Part shown: positions 1-6,738 of the stretch, one piece after another
Position numbering within the stretch: the stretch's first letter is position 1
Layout of the letters: every line of letters starts with the position of its first letter
Assembly (NCBI GenBank): GCA_018818755.1
Contig: JAHIRL010000037.1
Span: forward strand, 1 to 8,485
From: Patescibacteria group bacterium
Lineage (GTDB): Bacteria > Patescibacteriota > Gracilibacteria > UBA1369 > LOWO2-01-FULL-3
Direction of reading: 5' to 3'
DNA: 8,485 bases
Notes under the pieces: generated by a model
Told to the model about the DNA's origin: nothing
Seen by the model: only the letters and a program-made list of their open reading frames with translations
Databases searched by the model: none
Position numbers and translations under genes: made by a program

Positions 1-1
1 A

Positions 2-61
2 GCCCCAGCGCCAGAAGCCCCAGCACCAGAAGCCCCAGCACCGGAAGCCCCAGCCCCAGCA
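2..61 (+). repeat. 15-base tandem repeat encoding APAPE
   Basis: There are four consecutive 15-base units at 2-16, 17-31, 32-46 and 47-61, with consensus GCCCCAGCACCAGAA. The first three differ only at single third-codon positions. The fourth is degenerate and encodes APAPA. The array is cut by the window edge, so its full length is unknown. Codon-sized units inside a coding frame suggest expansion by slippage. Confidence 0.85.
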
Positions 62-73
62 CCAACCGAGTAA
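2..73 (+). CDS. C-terminal tail of an unidentified protein with APAPE repeats (partial)
   Basis: The reading frame beginning at base 2 is open from the window edge to a TAA at 71-73. It encodes only Ala, Pro and Glu in pentapeptide repeats (A-P-A-P-E three times, then A-P-A-P-A) and ends P-T-E. This is an extended, flexible, acidic tail, not a folded domain, and it gives no clue to the body of the protein, which lies outside the window. Such tails occur on secreted and envelope proteins, and in some lineages on ribosomal proteins, so no function is assigned. The next gene has its own promoter 36 bases downstream, so this protein need not be in its operon. The frame choice rests on the strict repeat periodicity and the in-frame stop. 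Confidence 0.65.
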   Translation, partial: APAPEAPAPEAPAPEAPAPAPTE

Positions 74-108
74 GGAAACCCCATTTACTTCTGTCAATCA
101 CTAGTGCA

Positions 109-137
109 TTGCCACAGCAAGGCGGATTTTATATAAT
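109..137 (+). promoter_or_regulatory. sigma70-type promoter of the LytR_C operon
   Basis: A -35 box TTGCCA (109-114) and a perfect -10 box TATAAT (132-137) are separated by 17 bases, the ideal spacing. Transcription would start near base 144, giving a leader of about 30 bases before the ATG at 174. The leader has no Shine-Dalgarno sequence. Confidence 0.75.
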
Positions 138-173
138 GGTCACAACTTTTCCTTATCTCTTAAACAATAAATT

Positions 174-836
174 ATGTCTAAAATGGACGGATCCTCAAAA
201 AGTAAAGCAGTATTTATTATCTTGGCAATCATTGCCACAGTTGCTCTGGCATACACTTTTTATAGCTACTACAACCTCAAACTGGACATGCAAAGAATGA
301 CAAGCCCAGAAGCCCAACAAGCATATATGCAGAAAGAAATTCAGGTCGTAGTTGATAAAGTTGCAAAGCATATGATTTTGCCCCAGAATCAAGACCCAAT
401 CATTGCCACAATCGTAGACGCAGAAGCCCTAGCGCAAGAACAAGCCTTTTATGAGGGAGCGACAGACGGAGATAAACTTCTAATCTATTCCGAAAAAGCC
501 ATTCTATACAATCCCGTTGAGGATATGATTATTAATGTAGGCCCGGTTAGCATGGAGGGCACAGTTGTTCCCCAATTTGTTAATGTAGACATTCGTAACG
601 GAAGTAGTACTGCCGGCAAAGCTCAAAATTTTGCACAAAGCATGGAATCTCTTGGATTCAAGATTGTAAATGTGGGAAATGCTGCACACAGCAACTACGA
701 CACAACATACATGGTCAATTTGAGTGGAAAAGATATGTCCGCACTTGAACAACAATTCGGGTTAACAGCCACCACAACCTTACCTGCAGGAGAAGAACCA
801 AGTGAAGCCGATTTGGTTATGATTCTCGGAAATTAA
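174..836 (+). CDS. membrane-anchored LytR_C domain protein
   Basis: This 220-residue protein has a short cytoplasmic N-terminus, one membrane helix at about residues 11-31, and an extracytoplasmic remainder. Residues 81-125 hold a small region with the motif GDKLLIY, often found before LytR_C domains in Patescibacteria proteins as I recall them. Residues 134-219 look like a LytR_C (LytR/CpsA/Psr C-terminal) domain: a VNVDIRNGS strand and turn, a helix with A-QSMESLGF, and a final strand DLVMILGN. The catalytic LCP domain, which attaches polymers to peptidoglycan in full LytR proteins, is absent. A binding or scaffolding role in the envelope is therefore more likely than catalysis (inference). 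The ATG at 174 is chosen for its distance from the promoter; an in-frame ATG at 183 is also possible. The next gene begins 5 bases after the stop, so the two are surely co-transcribed. Confidence 0.85.
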   Translation: MSKMDGSSKSKAVFIILAIIATVALAYTFYSYYNLKLDMQRMTSPEAQQAYMQKEIQVVVDKVAKHMILPQNQDPIIATIVDAEALAQEQAFYEGATDGDKLLIYSEKAILYNPVEDMIINVGPVSMEGTVVPQFVNVDIRNGSSTAGKAQNFAQSMESLGFKIVNVGNAAHSNYDTTYMVNLSGKDMSALEQQFGLTATTTLPAGEEPSEADLVMILGN

Positions 837-841
837 TAAAC

Positions 842-1222
842 ATGAGACAAAAAAATACATCCACAATCGTTTTTGGGATATTTACCCTTCTGATCCTGAT
901 TTTTGCGACAGCCTACTTTATTTACGAAAGGCAAAACCTACTGAACAACTCCGGATACAAAGCAGTTTTTCTCAATAACGGCCAGGTTTACTTTGGGCAG
1001 ATAGAAAAAAGATCAAACGACTGGGTACGCCTAAGCGACATCTATTATCTTAAGATGAAAGACCAGATCGAAGCAGATCCCAACGCCGACCTCAGCCTAG
1101 TGCGCCTCGGTAGCGAACTGCATGGCCCCACAAACGAAATGGAGATCCCCACGCAAAACATTCTCTTCATCGAAACCCTCTCAATAGAATCCAGAGTTCT
1201 AAAGGCCATCCACGGAGAGTAA
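842..1222 (+). CDS. small conserved single-pass membrane protein
   Basis: This 126-residue protein has a membrane helix at about residues 8-28 and an extracytoplasmic domain of about 95 residues. The domain carries the phrases YKAVFLNNGQVYFG, a WVRL-DIYYL strand pair and a later LGSELHGP. I recognise this pattern as a recurring hypothetical family in Patescibacteria genomes, but no function is known to me. The alternating short strands suggest a small beta-barrel or sandwich. It starts 5 bases after the LytR_C gene, so translational coupling and a shared envelope role are plausible. Its stop lies 3 bases from the stop of the convergent S41 protease gene, leaving no room for a terminator. It has no cysteine and no lipobox. 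Confidence 0.8.
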   Translation: MRQKNTSTIVFGIFTLLILIFATAYFIYERQNLLNNSGYKAVFLNNGQVYFGQIEKRSNDWVRLSDIYYLKMKDQIEADPNADLSLVRLGSELHGPTNEMEIPTQNILFIETLSIESRVLKAIHGE

Positions 1223-1225
1223 TAA

Positions 1226-2431
1226 CTAAAAAGCCTTCAAGTATTCGATAGCCTCCTGTTTTTGGCGATCATATTCATTTTCAATATCCTCATCGCTAAT
1301 CTCCACAACAATATCCGGTGCAATTCCCACCTCATTGATACTCCTGCCATCAGGTGTAAACCACTTGGCAATAGTCATGCGAATACTGGACCCATCAGCA
1401 AAAGTCTCCACTTCCTGCACAGTTCCTTTTCCAAAACTAGCAGTCCCCATCACAAGGCCTCTCTTATGATCCTGCACAGCCCCCGCAAGGATTTCCGAAG
1501 CCGAAGCTGACCCTTCATTCACCAGAACAACCAGCGGCACATTCAGCAATTTCTGGCTCCCATTTGTATACATCATAGAATTCTCCGACTCATCCTTCTG
1601 CCTAATCTCCACAGCCACACTATTCGATGGCAAAAGATAAGACAAAAGATCCACAGAAATATCCAAATACCCACCACCATTATATCTAAGATCAATAATC
1701 AAGCCCTTAGCCTCCTCCAAAATAATCTGAGAAATTGCATCATTAAACTCAATAGCCGTCCTATCATTAAACTGATTGATACTAATATAAAAGAGCCCAT
1801 CTCCGAGATCCTCAAAACTAACACTTTCCAGATCAATACTGGCACGGGTAATAGTCACCTCGAAAGGATCATCTTCACCATCCCGAATAATCGTTAAACT
1901 CACATCTGTCCCGGCCTCTCCACGAATATTCATAATCGCTTCAAACAATGTCATTTCCGCAGTAAAATCCTCCTCAACTCTAAAAATGATATCACCTGGC
2001 AATAGCCCCGCTCGTTCAGCTGGACTATCTCTCAGAGGAGAAACAATTGTCAAAGCCCCATCTTCCACAGTAAGCTCCGCTCCAATTCCCTCCAGAGTTC
2101 CACCCAAACTGGCCGAAAATTCCTCACTCTCCTCCGGATTCATATATACTGTATAAGGATCATCCAAAGCTCCCACCATTCCCTTAATCGCTCCATAAAC
2201 CATCGTCTTTTCATCCAAAAGATCCTCATTAACATATTTATTTTGCAGTTCCTCCCAAACAGTCCAAAATAAATTCATATCCGCACTTTCCCTCACAACT
2301 TCCTTATCAATCACTCCGGCCTCTCCATCAATAAGCCCATAACTTGTTGCCTGCCAACCAAAAACAAAACTCATCGAGGCAATTAGAATGTAAATAAAAT
2401 AATTGTGTTTTTTTGGATAATAATTGTGCAT
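1226..2431 (-). CDS. carboxy-terminal processing protease (peptidase S41 family)
   Basis: This 401-residue protein has a short N-terminus, an uncleaved signal anchor at about residues 11-30 and an extracytoplasmic protease. Residues 50-100 match the S41 N-terminal region (DPYTVYMNPEE). Residues 103-195 form a PDZ domain (GIGAEL, AGLLPGD), which recognises substrate C-termini. Residues 210-375 are the S41 core. The catalytic Ser-Lys pair is visible: S310 in EGSASASEI and K335 in SFGKGTVQ, with Q339. The 25-residue Ser-Lys spacing matches CtpB of Bacillus, as I recall its S309/K334/Q338. Such proteases trim secreted, cell-wall or signalling proteins after the membrane. It is the last gene of the pcrA-ymdB-ctp operon, 9 bases after the phosphoesterase stop. 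The start at 2431 gives a complete membrane anchor. No Shine-Dalgarno sequence precedes it. No truncation is seen. Confidence 0.93.
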   Translation of the reverse strand: MHNYYPKKHNYFIYILIASMSFVFGWQATSYGLIDGEAGVIDKEVVRESADMNLFWTVWEELQNKYVNEDLLDEKTMVYGAIKGMVGALDDPYTVYMNPEESEEFSASLGGTLEGIGAELTVEDGALTIVSPLRDSPAERAGLLPGDIIFRVEEDFTAEMTLFEAIMNIRGEAGTDVSLTIIRDGEDDPFEVTITRASIDLESVSFEDLGDGLFYISINQFNDRTAIEFNDAISQIILEEAKGLIIDLRYNGGGYLDISVDLLSYLLPSNSVAVEIRQKDESENSMMYTNGSQKLLNVPLVVLVNEGSASASEILAGAVQDHKRGLVMGTASFGKGTVQEVETFADGSSIRMTIAKWFTPDGRSINEVGIAPDIVVEISDEDIENEYDRQKQEAIEYLKAF

Positions 2432-2440
2432 AGTTGAGGT

Positions 2441-3235
2441 TTAGAAGATTTCCTGCAGATGAGATACGGTCAGGGCTTTCTGCGTTTTATCGTCAATTTC
2501 GACAATAACTGCATTAAACACCATTTGCCCGTTTGTTTCAATCTGATGTTTAACGGGAAGTTGAGTCAAAAATGAATTGATAATAATATCCTTGTTTACC
2601 CCAATAACAGAGTCCAAACTGCCAGTCATTCCCACATCAGCCATAAAAGCTGTACCTCCTTCCAAAATTCGCAAATCTGCAGTTGGCACATGAGTATGAG
2701 TTCCAATCACAGCACTAACCCTTCCATCAAGATAAAACCCCATCGCATATTTTTCGCTCGTAGCCTCAGCATGAAAATCCACAAAAATCGCCGCAAGATC
2801 CTCATTTGCAGTCTCCTGTAAAATCTTATCCACAGCCTTAAAAGGACAATCATAATGCTTTTTCATAAAAACCCGCCCAATCAAATTTATCACTAAAACC
2901 TTATCCAGCAGATCTGTCTGAAAAATCTCATAGCCATTCCCGGGCGTTTTTTCATTCGGAAAATTCGCTGGCCTAATCACCGGAAAATCCTTCTTCCCCA
3001 ACTCATTCATTCCATCCCTATTTCCCCAGGCATGATCCCCCGTAGTAAAAAAATTAACCCCCGCCCTACGCATCTCAGCAATTCCCTTCGGGCTAAAACC
3101 ATTCCCATGGCTCAAATTTTCAGCATTAGCAATCACAAGATCCGGCCGATGAGTTTCCTTCATCTTCGGCAAAAATTCTTCAACAGTCCACCGCCCACTT
3201 TTTCCTACAATATCCCCAATAAATAAAATTTTCAT
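2441..3235 (-). CDS. ymdB: YmdB-family metallophosphoesterase (probable 2',3'-cyclic nucleotide phosphodiesterase)
   Basis: The protein has 264 residues, the usual length for the YmdB (TIGR00282) family of dinuclear metal phosphodiesterases. These hydrolyse 2',3'-cAMP and influence biofilm and motility decisions in Bacillus. Metal ligands are visible in order: D8 in FIGDIVG, E39 and N40 in NAEN, H68, H155 in DFHAE, and H180 and H182 in GTHTHVPT. The ligand equivalent to Bacillus N67 is replaced by Asp, reading GDHAWG instead of the usual GNHxWD. The rest of the site is intact, so an active enzyme is expected, perhaps with altered metal preference (inference). There is no signal peptide, so it is cytoplasmic. 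The gene starts 2 bases after the pcrA stop and is followed 9 bases later by the S41 protease, which makes it the middle of an operon. The substrate in this organism is unknown. Confidence 0.92.
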   Translation of the reverse strand: MKILFIGDIVGKSGRWTVEEFLPKMKETHRPDLVIANAENLSHGNGFSPKGIAEMRRAGVNFFTTGDHAWGNRDGMNELGKKDFPVIRPANFPNEKTPGNGYEIFQTDLLDKVLVINLIGRVFMKKHYDCPFKAVDKILQETANEDLAAIFVDFHAEATSEKYAMGFYLDGRVSAVIGTHTHVPTADLRILEGGTAFMADVGMTGSLDSVIGVNKDIIINSFLTQLPVKHQIETNGQMVFNAVIVEIDDKTQKALTVSHLQEIF

Positions 3236-3237
3236 AA

Positions 3238-5481
3238 TTATAATTTTCTTAACGGCGCAACACTCAACGCCAACTTTTTAACACCCACACTCGAATCCTC
3301 AAAAGCAACCGTGGCAACTCCTCCCTGAACATTCACAACTATACCATTCCCAAACACTCCATGGGAAACTTTATCGCCAACAGCCAAATCGATATCCAGA
3401 CCATCATCAAGCTCCACCGGAACCGGATTTCTTTCAATATGCTCAACAGCCAAATGTTGCCGCGCTCCATGCCCACCAAAATTAGCCACAATCAATTCTT
3501 CAGAAATATCCGCCAAAAACTGCGACGGCGCATTACTTCGCGACTCCCCATAAAGCATCCGATTACCGGCATGCAATAAATATAAGTTCTCCATCGCCCT
3601 CGTCATCGCCACATACATTAGTCGCCTTTCTTCTTCAAGCTCAGTTCTATCTAGCAAACTCCTATTGTGCGGAAAAATCCCTTCCTCCAAGCCAGCAATA
3701 AACACATGCGGAAACTCCAGCCCTTTGGCACTATGCACAGTCATAAAAGTCACAGCATTGTCCTCCTCATCCACACGATCAATATCTGCAATCAAACTTA
3801 TCTCCTCAAGAAAAATCGCCAAACTCGTCCCCGGTGCCAATTTCTCATACTTGCTCGCCACCGAAATTAGCTCCTCAATATTCTCCAAGCGCGATTCTCC
3901 CTCAACACTTCCATCGTTCAACATTTTTTTATAACCGGATTTCTCCAAAGCATATTTAATCATCCCACTCGCCGTGCTCTCCCCATTCAAATCTTGCAAT
4001 TCCTTAATCAGCTTCACAAAGCCCTCAATTACCTCCGCCTTTGCCGGCGAAACATCTTCGATCTCTGCCGCTAAAAGCATCGAATTAAAGAAACTCAAAT
4101 TATTACGCAGAGCAAAGTCGTTCAGAGCTTCAAGAGTTTTTGCCCCAAGCTTGCGTGAAGGATTGTTAATTATCCGAAGCAGACTCACAGAATCGTTAGG
4201 ATTCTGCACTACCCGCAAGTAGGCAATAATATCTTTAATCTCTTTTCGTTCGTAAAATCGAATCCCCCCCACAATTTTATAAGGCACCCCATAGCGCATA
4301 AACACCTCCTCCAAAATACGCGACTGAGCATTTGTCCGATACAGCACCACAAAATCCTTATAATTCATAAACTCCGTACCTTGTAATTGATTAGAAACTT
4401 CCAAGGCAATTAACTCGGCCTCATGGCGTTCATTCGTCGCCAGCCAATGCCGGATTTTCGCCCCCTCACTTTTGTCCGTCCAAAGCTTTTTCTCTTTCCT
4501 TTGCGAATTTAGGGAAATGATTTCATGCGCCGCATCCAGAATCACCTGCGTACTGCGATAATTTTGCTCAAGCACAACCACCTTCGCCTCCGGATAATCC
4601 TTCTCGAAATCCAGAATGTTTTGGATAGTCGCCCCACGCCAACTATAAATACTCTGATCCTCATCACCAATCACACAAAGATTGCGATATTTCGCCGCCA
4701 GCAAATTTATCAGTACATATTGTGCTTTGTTGGTATCCTGATACTCATCGACGCTAATATATTTGAATTTTTCTTGATAATAATTGAGAACTTCCGGATG
4801 ATTTTGGAAAAGCTCCACAGTTTTCATAATGATATCGTCAAAGTCCAAGGCATTATTTTGAGCCAGCTTGTTTTGATAACGAGGATAAATGTCGGCCACC
4901 TTCTCGGAGAACTGATCATTGGCATATTGGCGATATTCCTCAGGCTTCATCAGTTGGTTTTTTGCATTGGAAATATGAGCCAGTACAGCTTTTGGGTTCA
5001 CCCTTTTTGGATCCATATTTATTTCTTCCATAATCCTTTTTACGACAATTTGTTGATCAGCCGTATCGTAAATCGCAAAAGAATTTTCAAAATCCAGCAG
5101 GTGCAGATGTTTGCGCAGAATACGCACACAAACCGAGTGAAAAGTGCCCACGGTAGGAATTTTACTATCATCAAGAGCCTGAGCCGGAATTTGTTGATCC
5201 CCGAGCAGATCCCCAAAAACTTCCATAAATGCATCGTTATTTTGCGTTTCGGATAGCAGACTCACAATTCTCTCACGCATTTCGTTGGCCGCTTTGTTTG
5301 TGAAGGTCACAGCCAGAACATTCCAGGGACTAACTCCCTTTTCCTGAATCAAATAAGCGATCCGATGGGTGAGTGCCCGGGTTTTTCCACTGCCCGCACC
5401 GGCAATCACCAAGAGTGGTCCCTCGGTTGCAGTAACGGCCTGACGCTGATTATCATTAAGGCTTTCCAGTATTTTGGACAT
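3238..5481 (-). CDS. pcrA: UvrD/PcrA-type superfamily 1A DNA helicase
   Basis: This 747-residue 3'-5' DNA helicase serves repair and the clearing of recombinases and stalled RNA polymerase. All SF1A motifs are present: Q motif near residues 8-16, Walker A AGAGSGKT (27-34, K33), Ia TFTNKAANEM (59-68), Walker B VDEYQDT (244-250), III GDEDQSIYSWRGA (272-284), IV LEQNYRST (304-311), V TVHSAKGLEF (581-590), and VI EEERRLMYVAMTRA (616-629). Residues 699-747 form the PcrA-style C-terminal Tudor-like domain (VGDKVSHGVFGNG), which in Bacillus contacts RNA polymerase. That domain and the GNxSR-like region favour PcrA over RecB or AddA relatives. Between motif Ia and TFHS there are about 26 more residues than in Geobacillus PcrA. 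It is the first gene of an operon with ymdB and the S41 protease, with a -10 box 28 bases upstream of its ATG. Confidence 0.95.
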   Translation of the reverse strand: MSKILESLNDNQRQAVTATEGPLLVIAGAGSGKTRALTHRIAYLIQEKGVSPWNVLAVTFTNKAANEMRERIVSLLSETQNNDAFMEVFGDLLGDQQIPAQALDDSKIPTVGTFHSVCVRILRKHLHLLDFENSFAIYDTADQQIVVKRIMEEINMDPKRVNPKAVLAHISNAKNQLMKPEEYRQYANDQFSEKVADIYPRYQNKLAQNNALDFDDIIMKTVELFQNHPEVLNYYQEKFKYISVDEYQDTNKAQYVLINLLAAKYRNLCVIGDEDQSIYSWRGATIQNILDFEKDYPEAKVVVLEQNYRSTQVILDAAHEIISLNSQRKEKKLWTDKSEGAKIRHWLATNERHEAELIALEVSNQLQGTEFMNYKDFVVLYRTNAQSRILEEVFMRYGVPYKIVGGIRFYERKEIKDIIAYLRVVQNPNDSVSLLRIINNPSRKLGAKTLEALNDFALRNNLSFFNSMLLAAEIEDVSPAKAEVIEGFVKLIKELQDLNGESTASGMIKYALEKSGYKKMLNDGSVEGESRLENIEELISVASKYEKLAPGTSLAIFLEEISLIADIDRVDEEDNAVTFMTVHSAKGLEFPHVFIAGLEEGIFPHNRSLLDRTELEEERRLMYVAMTRAMENLYLLHAGNRMLYGESRSNAPSQFLADISEELIVANFGGHGARQHLAVEHIERNPVPVELDDGLDIDLAVGDKVSHGVFGNGIVVNVQGGVATVAFEDSSVGVKKLALSVAPLRKL

Positions 5482-5508
5482 TGATTCTAATTAGTTTTGC
5501 GGAGCTCG

Positions 5509-5537
5509 ATTATAGCGCAAAAAGTTTCCCCGGGGAA
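5509..5537 (-). promoter_or_regulatory. probable promoter of the pcrA-ymdB-ctp operon
   Basis: On the minus strand a perfect TATAAT lies at 5514-5509, 27 bases before the pcrA ATG. At 17-18 bases spacing the -35 region (TTCCCC or TTTCCC) is poor and falls inside the 24-base palindrome at 5520-5543. The promoter therefore rests mainly on the -10 box and position. The overlap with the palindrome may mean regulation or simply compaction. Confidence 0.5.
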
Positions 5538-5543
5538 ACTTTT
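5520..5543 (-). terminator. 24-base perfect palindrome, probable intrinsic terminator of the L,D-transpeptidase gene
   Basis: AAAAGTTTCCCC is followed at once by its exact reverse complement. In RNA this folds as a 10-pair stem with a CCGG loop. On the minus strand it comes 25 bases after the transpeptidase stop and ends in five T residues, four of them within the stem. That fits an intrinsic terminator with a short U tract. The symmetry also means it could act on the plus strand or bind a dimeric regulator, because it covers the expected -35 region of pcrA. Confidence 0.6.
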
Positions 5544-5568
5544 ATACTCGACGCTCCATCCTTAGGTA

Positions 5569-6615
5569 CTAGCGCTGAACTTCAACGGTCGTACCTATAT
5601 CAGCAAATTCATAAGCCAAATCGGCATGTTCGGGAAGTAATCGAATGCAACCATGACTCACAGGAATCCCAATATGATTTCTGGCTTCCGTCCAAAACAC
5701 TCCACCATCAGTCCTCAGGCTCGGCAGAGCATGGATCCCATAACCTCCATCCTTAAACCACATAAACTTCGGCATTATATAGTGAGGTGCTTTGCCTCCC
5801 ACACGCACTTCCTGTTTAAGCTTAATAGAGTGCATTCCCACAGGAGTTGGAGTTTTTGAAGCCCCTGTACTAACCTTAAATTTTTTAACTGTAAAATTAT
5901 CAATAGACAAAGTCATTTCCTGATCCGACAAATCTACCAAAATCTTCCTTTCTCCATTTTCAAGATCATAGCCCATCAAAGATCCTGTCTCACTAGCAAA
6001 AAGCAGGCGGGTTCTAATATTGCTTAGTGAATCATCAGGTTCACCAACAATCACCTCTACGGAAAATCCTGCATCTTCAAGCCAAGTTACACCTTCCACA
6101 ACAGGTGCAAAAAATTCAGCAAAAACATCATCATCCATATCGGGCTCTAGATAAAAGGTAAACGAAGCTACCTCACCCGGATCAACTCTCAACTGATCCA
6201 TCGCAATTCTATTGGGCGTAATCCAATTATTATCCTCAGGATTCTTCACCGTAAAATAAGAACTATTATGATCCATTTCACTTTGAGTCCCAAGATATAC
6301 GGGATTCTTTTTGCATTTACTTTGGTAAGAGAACCAAGGCATATTTCCGGAATTCTTCATAAAAACCTTAACCTTCACAAGCTCTTCATTCTCCACTTTC
6401 AGTTTTCTGCGAACGCTGACAACTTCAGCATTATACTCAGCCTTTTCCGGCATCTCAAAAGCACAAGATTCCTCTTGAACAACAGGTTTTTCCTCATCTA
6501 CATGAAGCACACTAGTGCGCATAACTCTCTTAACATCTGCAGAACCTTGCCCGGCAATAGCCGCAACTATAAACAAAGCCGCCAGGAGATTTACAATAAC
6601 AATTCGTGTTTTCAT
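5569..6615 (-). CDS. secreted L,D-transpeptidase (YkuD domain) with N-terminal Ig-like region
   Basis: This 348-residue protein has a signal peptide or anchor (hydrophobic residues 5-22, then AGQGSA). Residues about 60-192 form a beta-rich region with the phrases KNSGNMPWFS, LGTQSEMD, NRIAMDQ and FFAPVVEGVTW. I read this as an Ig-like or NBR1-like fold common beside Patescibacteria wall enzymes (inference). Residues about 226-347 are the YkuD domain, which cross-links peptidoglycan stems (3-3 links) or attaches proteins to the wall. Its catalytic motif SHGCIR (320-325) contains C323, with H295 in GIHAL as the likely catalytic His. The H295-to-SHGC gap is longer than the classic HX14-17[ST]HGC pattern because of a short insertion around SLRTDGG. 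C51 and C101 could form a disulfide. It is a single-gene unit with its own promoter and a likely terminator, divergent from the Cys-rich surface protein gene. Confidence 0.92.
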   Translation of the reverse strand: MKTRIVIVNLLAALFIVAAIAGQGSADVKRVMRTSVLHVDEEKPVVQEESCAFEMPEKAEYNAEVVSVRRKLKVENEELVKVKVFMKNSGNMPWFSYQSKCKKNPVYLGTQSEMDHNSSYFTVKNPEDNNWITPNRIAMDQLRVDPGEVASFTFYLEPDMDDDVFAEFFAPVVEGVTWLEDAGFSVEVIVGEPDDSLSNIRTRLLFASETGSLMGYDLENGERKILVDLSDQEMTLSIDNFTVKKFKVSTGASKTPTPVGMHSIKLKQEVRVGGKAPHYIMPKFMWFKDGGYGIHALPSLRTDGGVFWTEARNHIGIPVSHGCIRLLPEHADLAYEFADIGTTVEVQR

Positions 6616-6643
6616 AGTTTTGTTTTTATTTTGTTAATGTACA

Positions 6644-6672
6644 ATTATAACACATATTTAGGCCGAGATCAA
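6644..6672 (-). promoter_or_regulatory. strong sigma70-type promoter of the L,D-transpeptidase gene
   Basis: On the minus strand a -35 TTGATC (6672-6667), a 17-base spacer and a perfect -10 TATAAT (6649-6644) are present. A TG immediately before the -10 gives an extended -10 (TGTTATAAT). Transcription would start near 6637, leaving about 20 bases of AT-rich leader without a Shine-Dalgarno sequence before the ATG at 6615. Confidence 0.75.
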
Positions 6673-6700
6673 GGAGCTAAACTTTTAATAACGACCAACT

Positions 6701-6722
6701 TATTGATATTCTATTATCAATA
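6701..6722. repeat. 8-base inverted repeat upstream of the Cys-rich protein gene, possible operator
   Basis: TATTGATA and TATCAATA are perfect inverted arms separated by six bases, ending 16 bases before the ATG at 6739. No convincing plus-strand promoter is visible. The best candidates, TATTCT preceded by TGA (6704-6712) and TATTAT (6712-6717), both lie inside this repeat and lack a good -35. A binding site controlling the gene is possible. A chance AT-rich repeat is the alternative. Confidence 0.35.
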
Positions 6723-6738
6723 GTAATCTTCACTCCTC

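Noticed and set aside
172..196. PEP-CTERM or sortase-type sorting signal on the Cys-rich protein C-terminus (residues numbered in the protein)
   Set aside because: The coordinates here are residue numbers. There is a helix followed by basic residues, but neither LPXTG nor a PEP motif precedes it, so a simple membrane anchor is the better reading.
109..300. Plus-strand frame of 63 codons starting just before the LytR_C gene
   Set aside because: It overlaps the promoter -10 box and the membrane helix of the LytR_C gene in another frame, so it is a shadow.
1201..1236. Possible hairpin AAGGC…GCCTT at the convergent junction
   Set aside because: It has only five pairs around a loop of about 25 bases and no T-run follows, so it does not qualify as a terminator.
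4525..5256. Open plus-strand frame of 243 codons
   Set aside because: It is wholly antisense to the PcrA helicase, whose motifs II to Ia lie across it. The translation is rich in Ile, Asn, His and Phe and resembles no protein.
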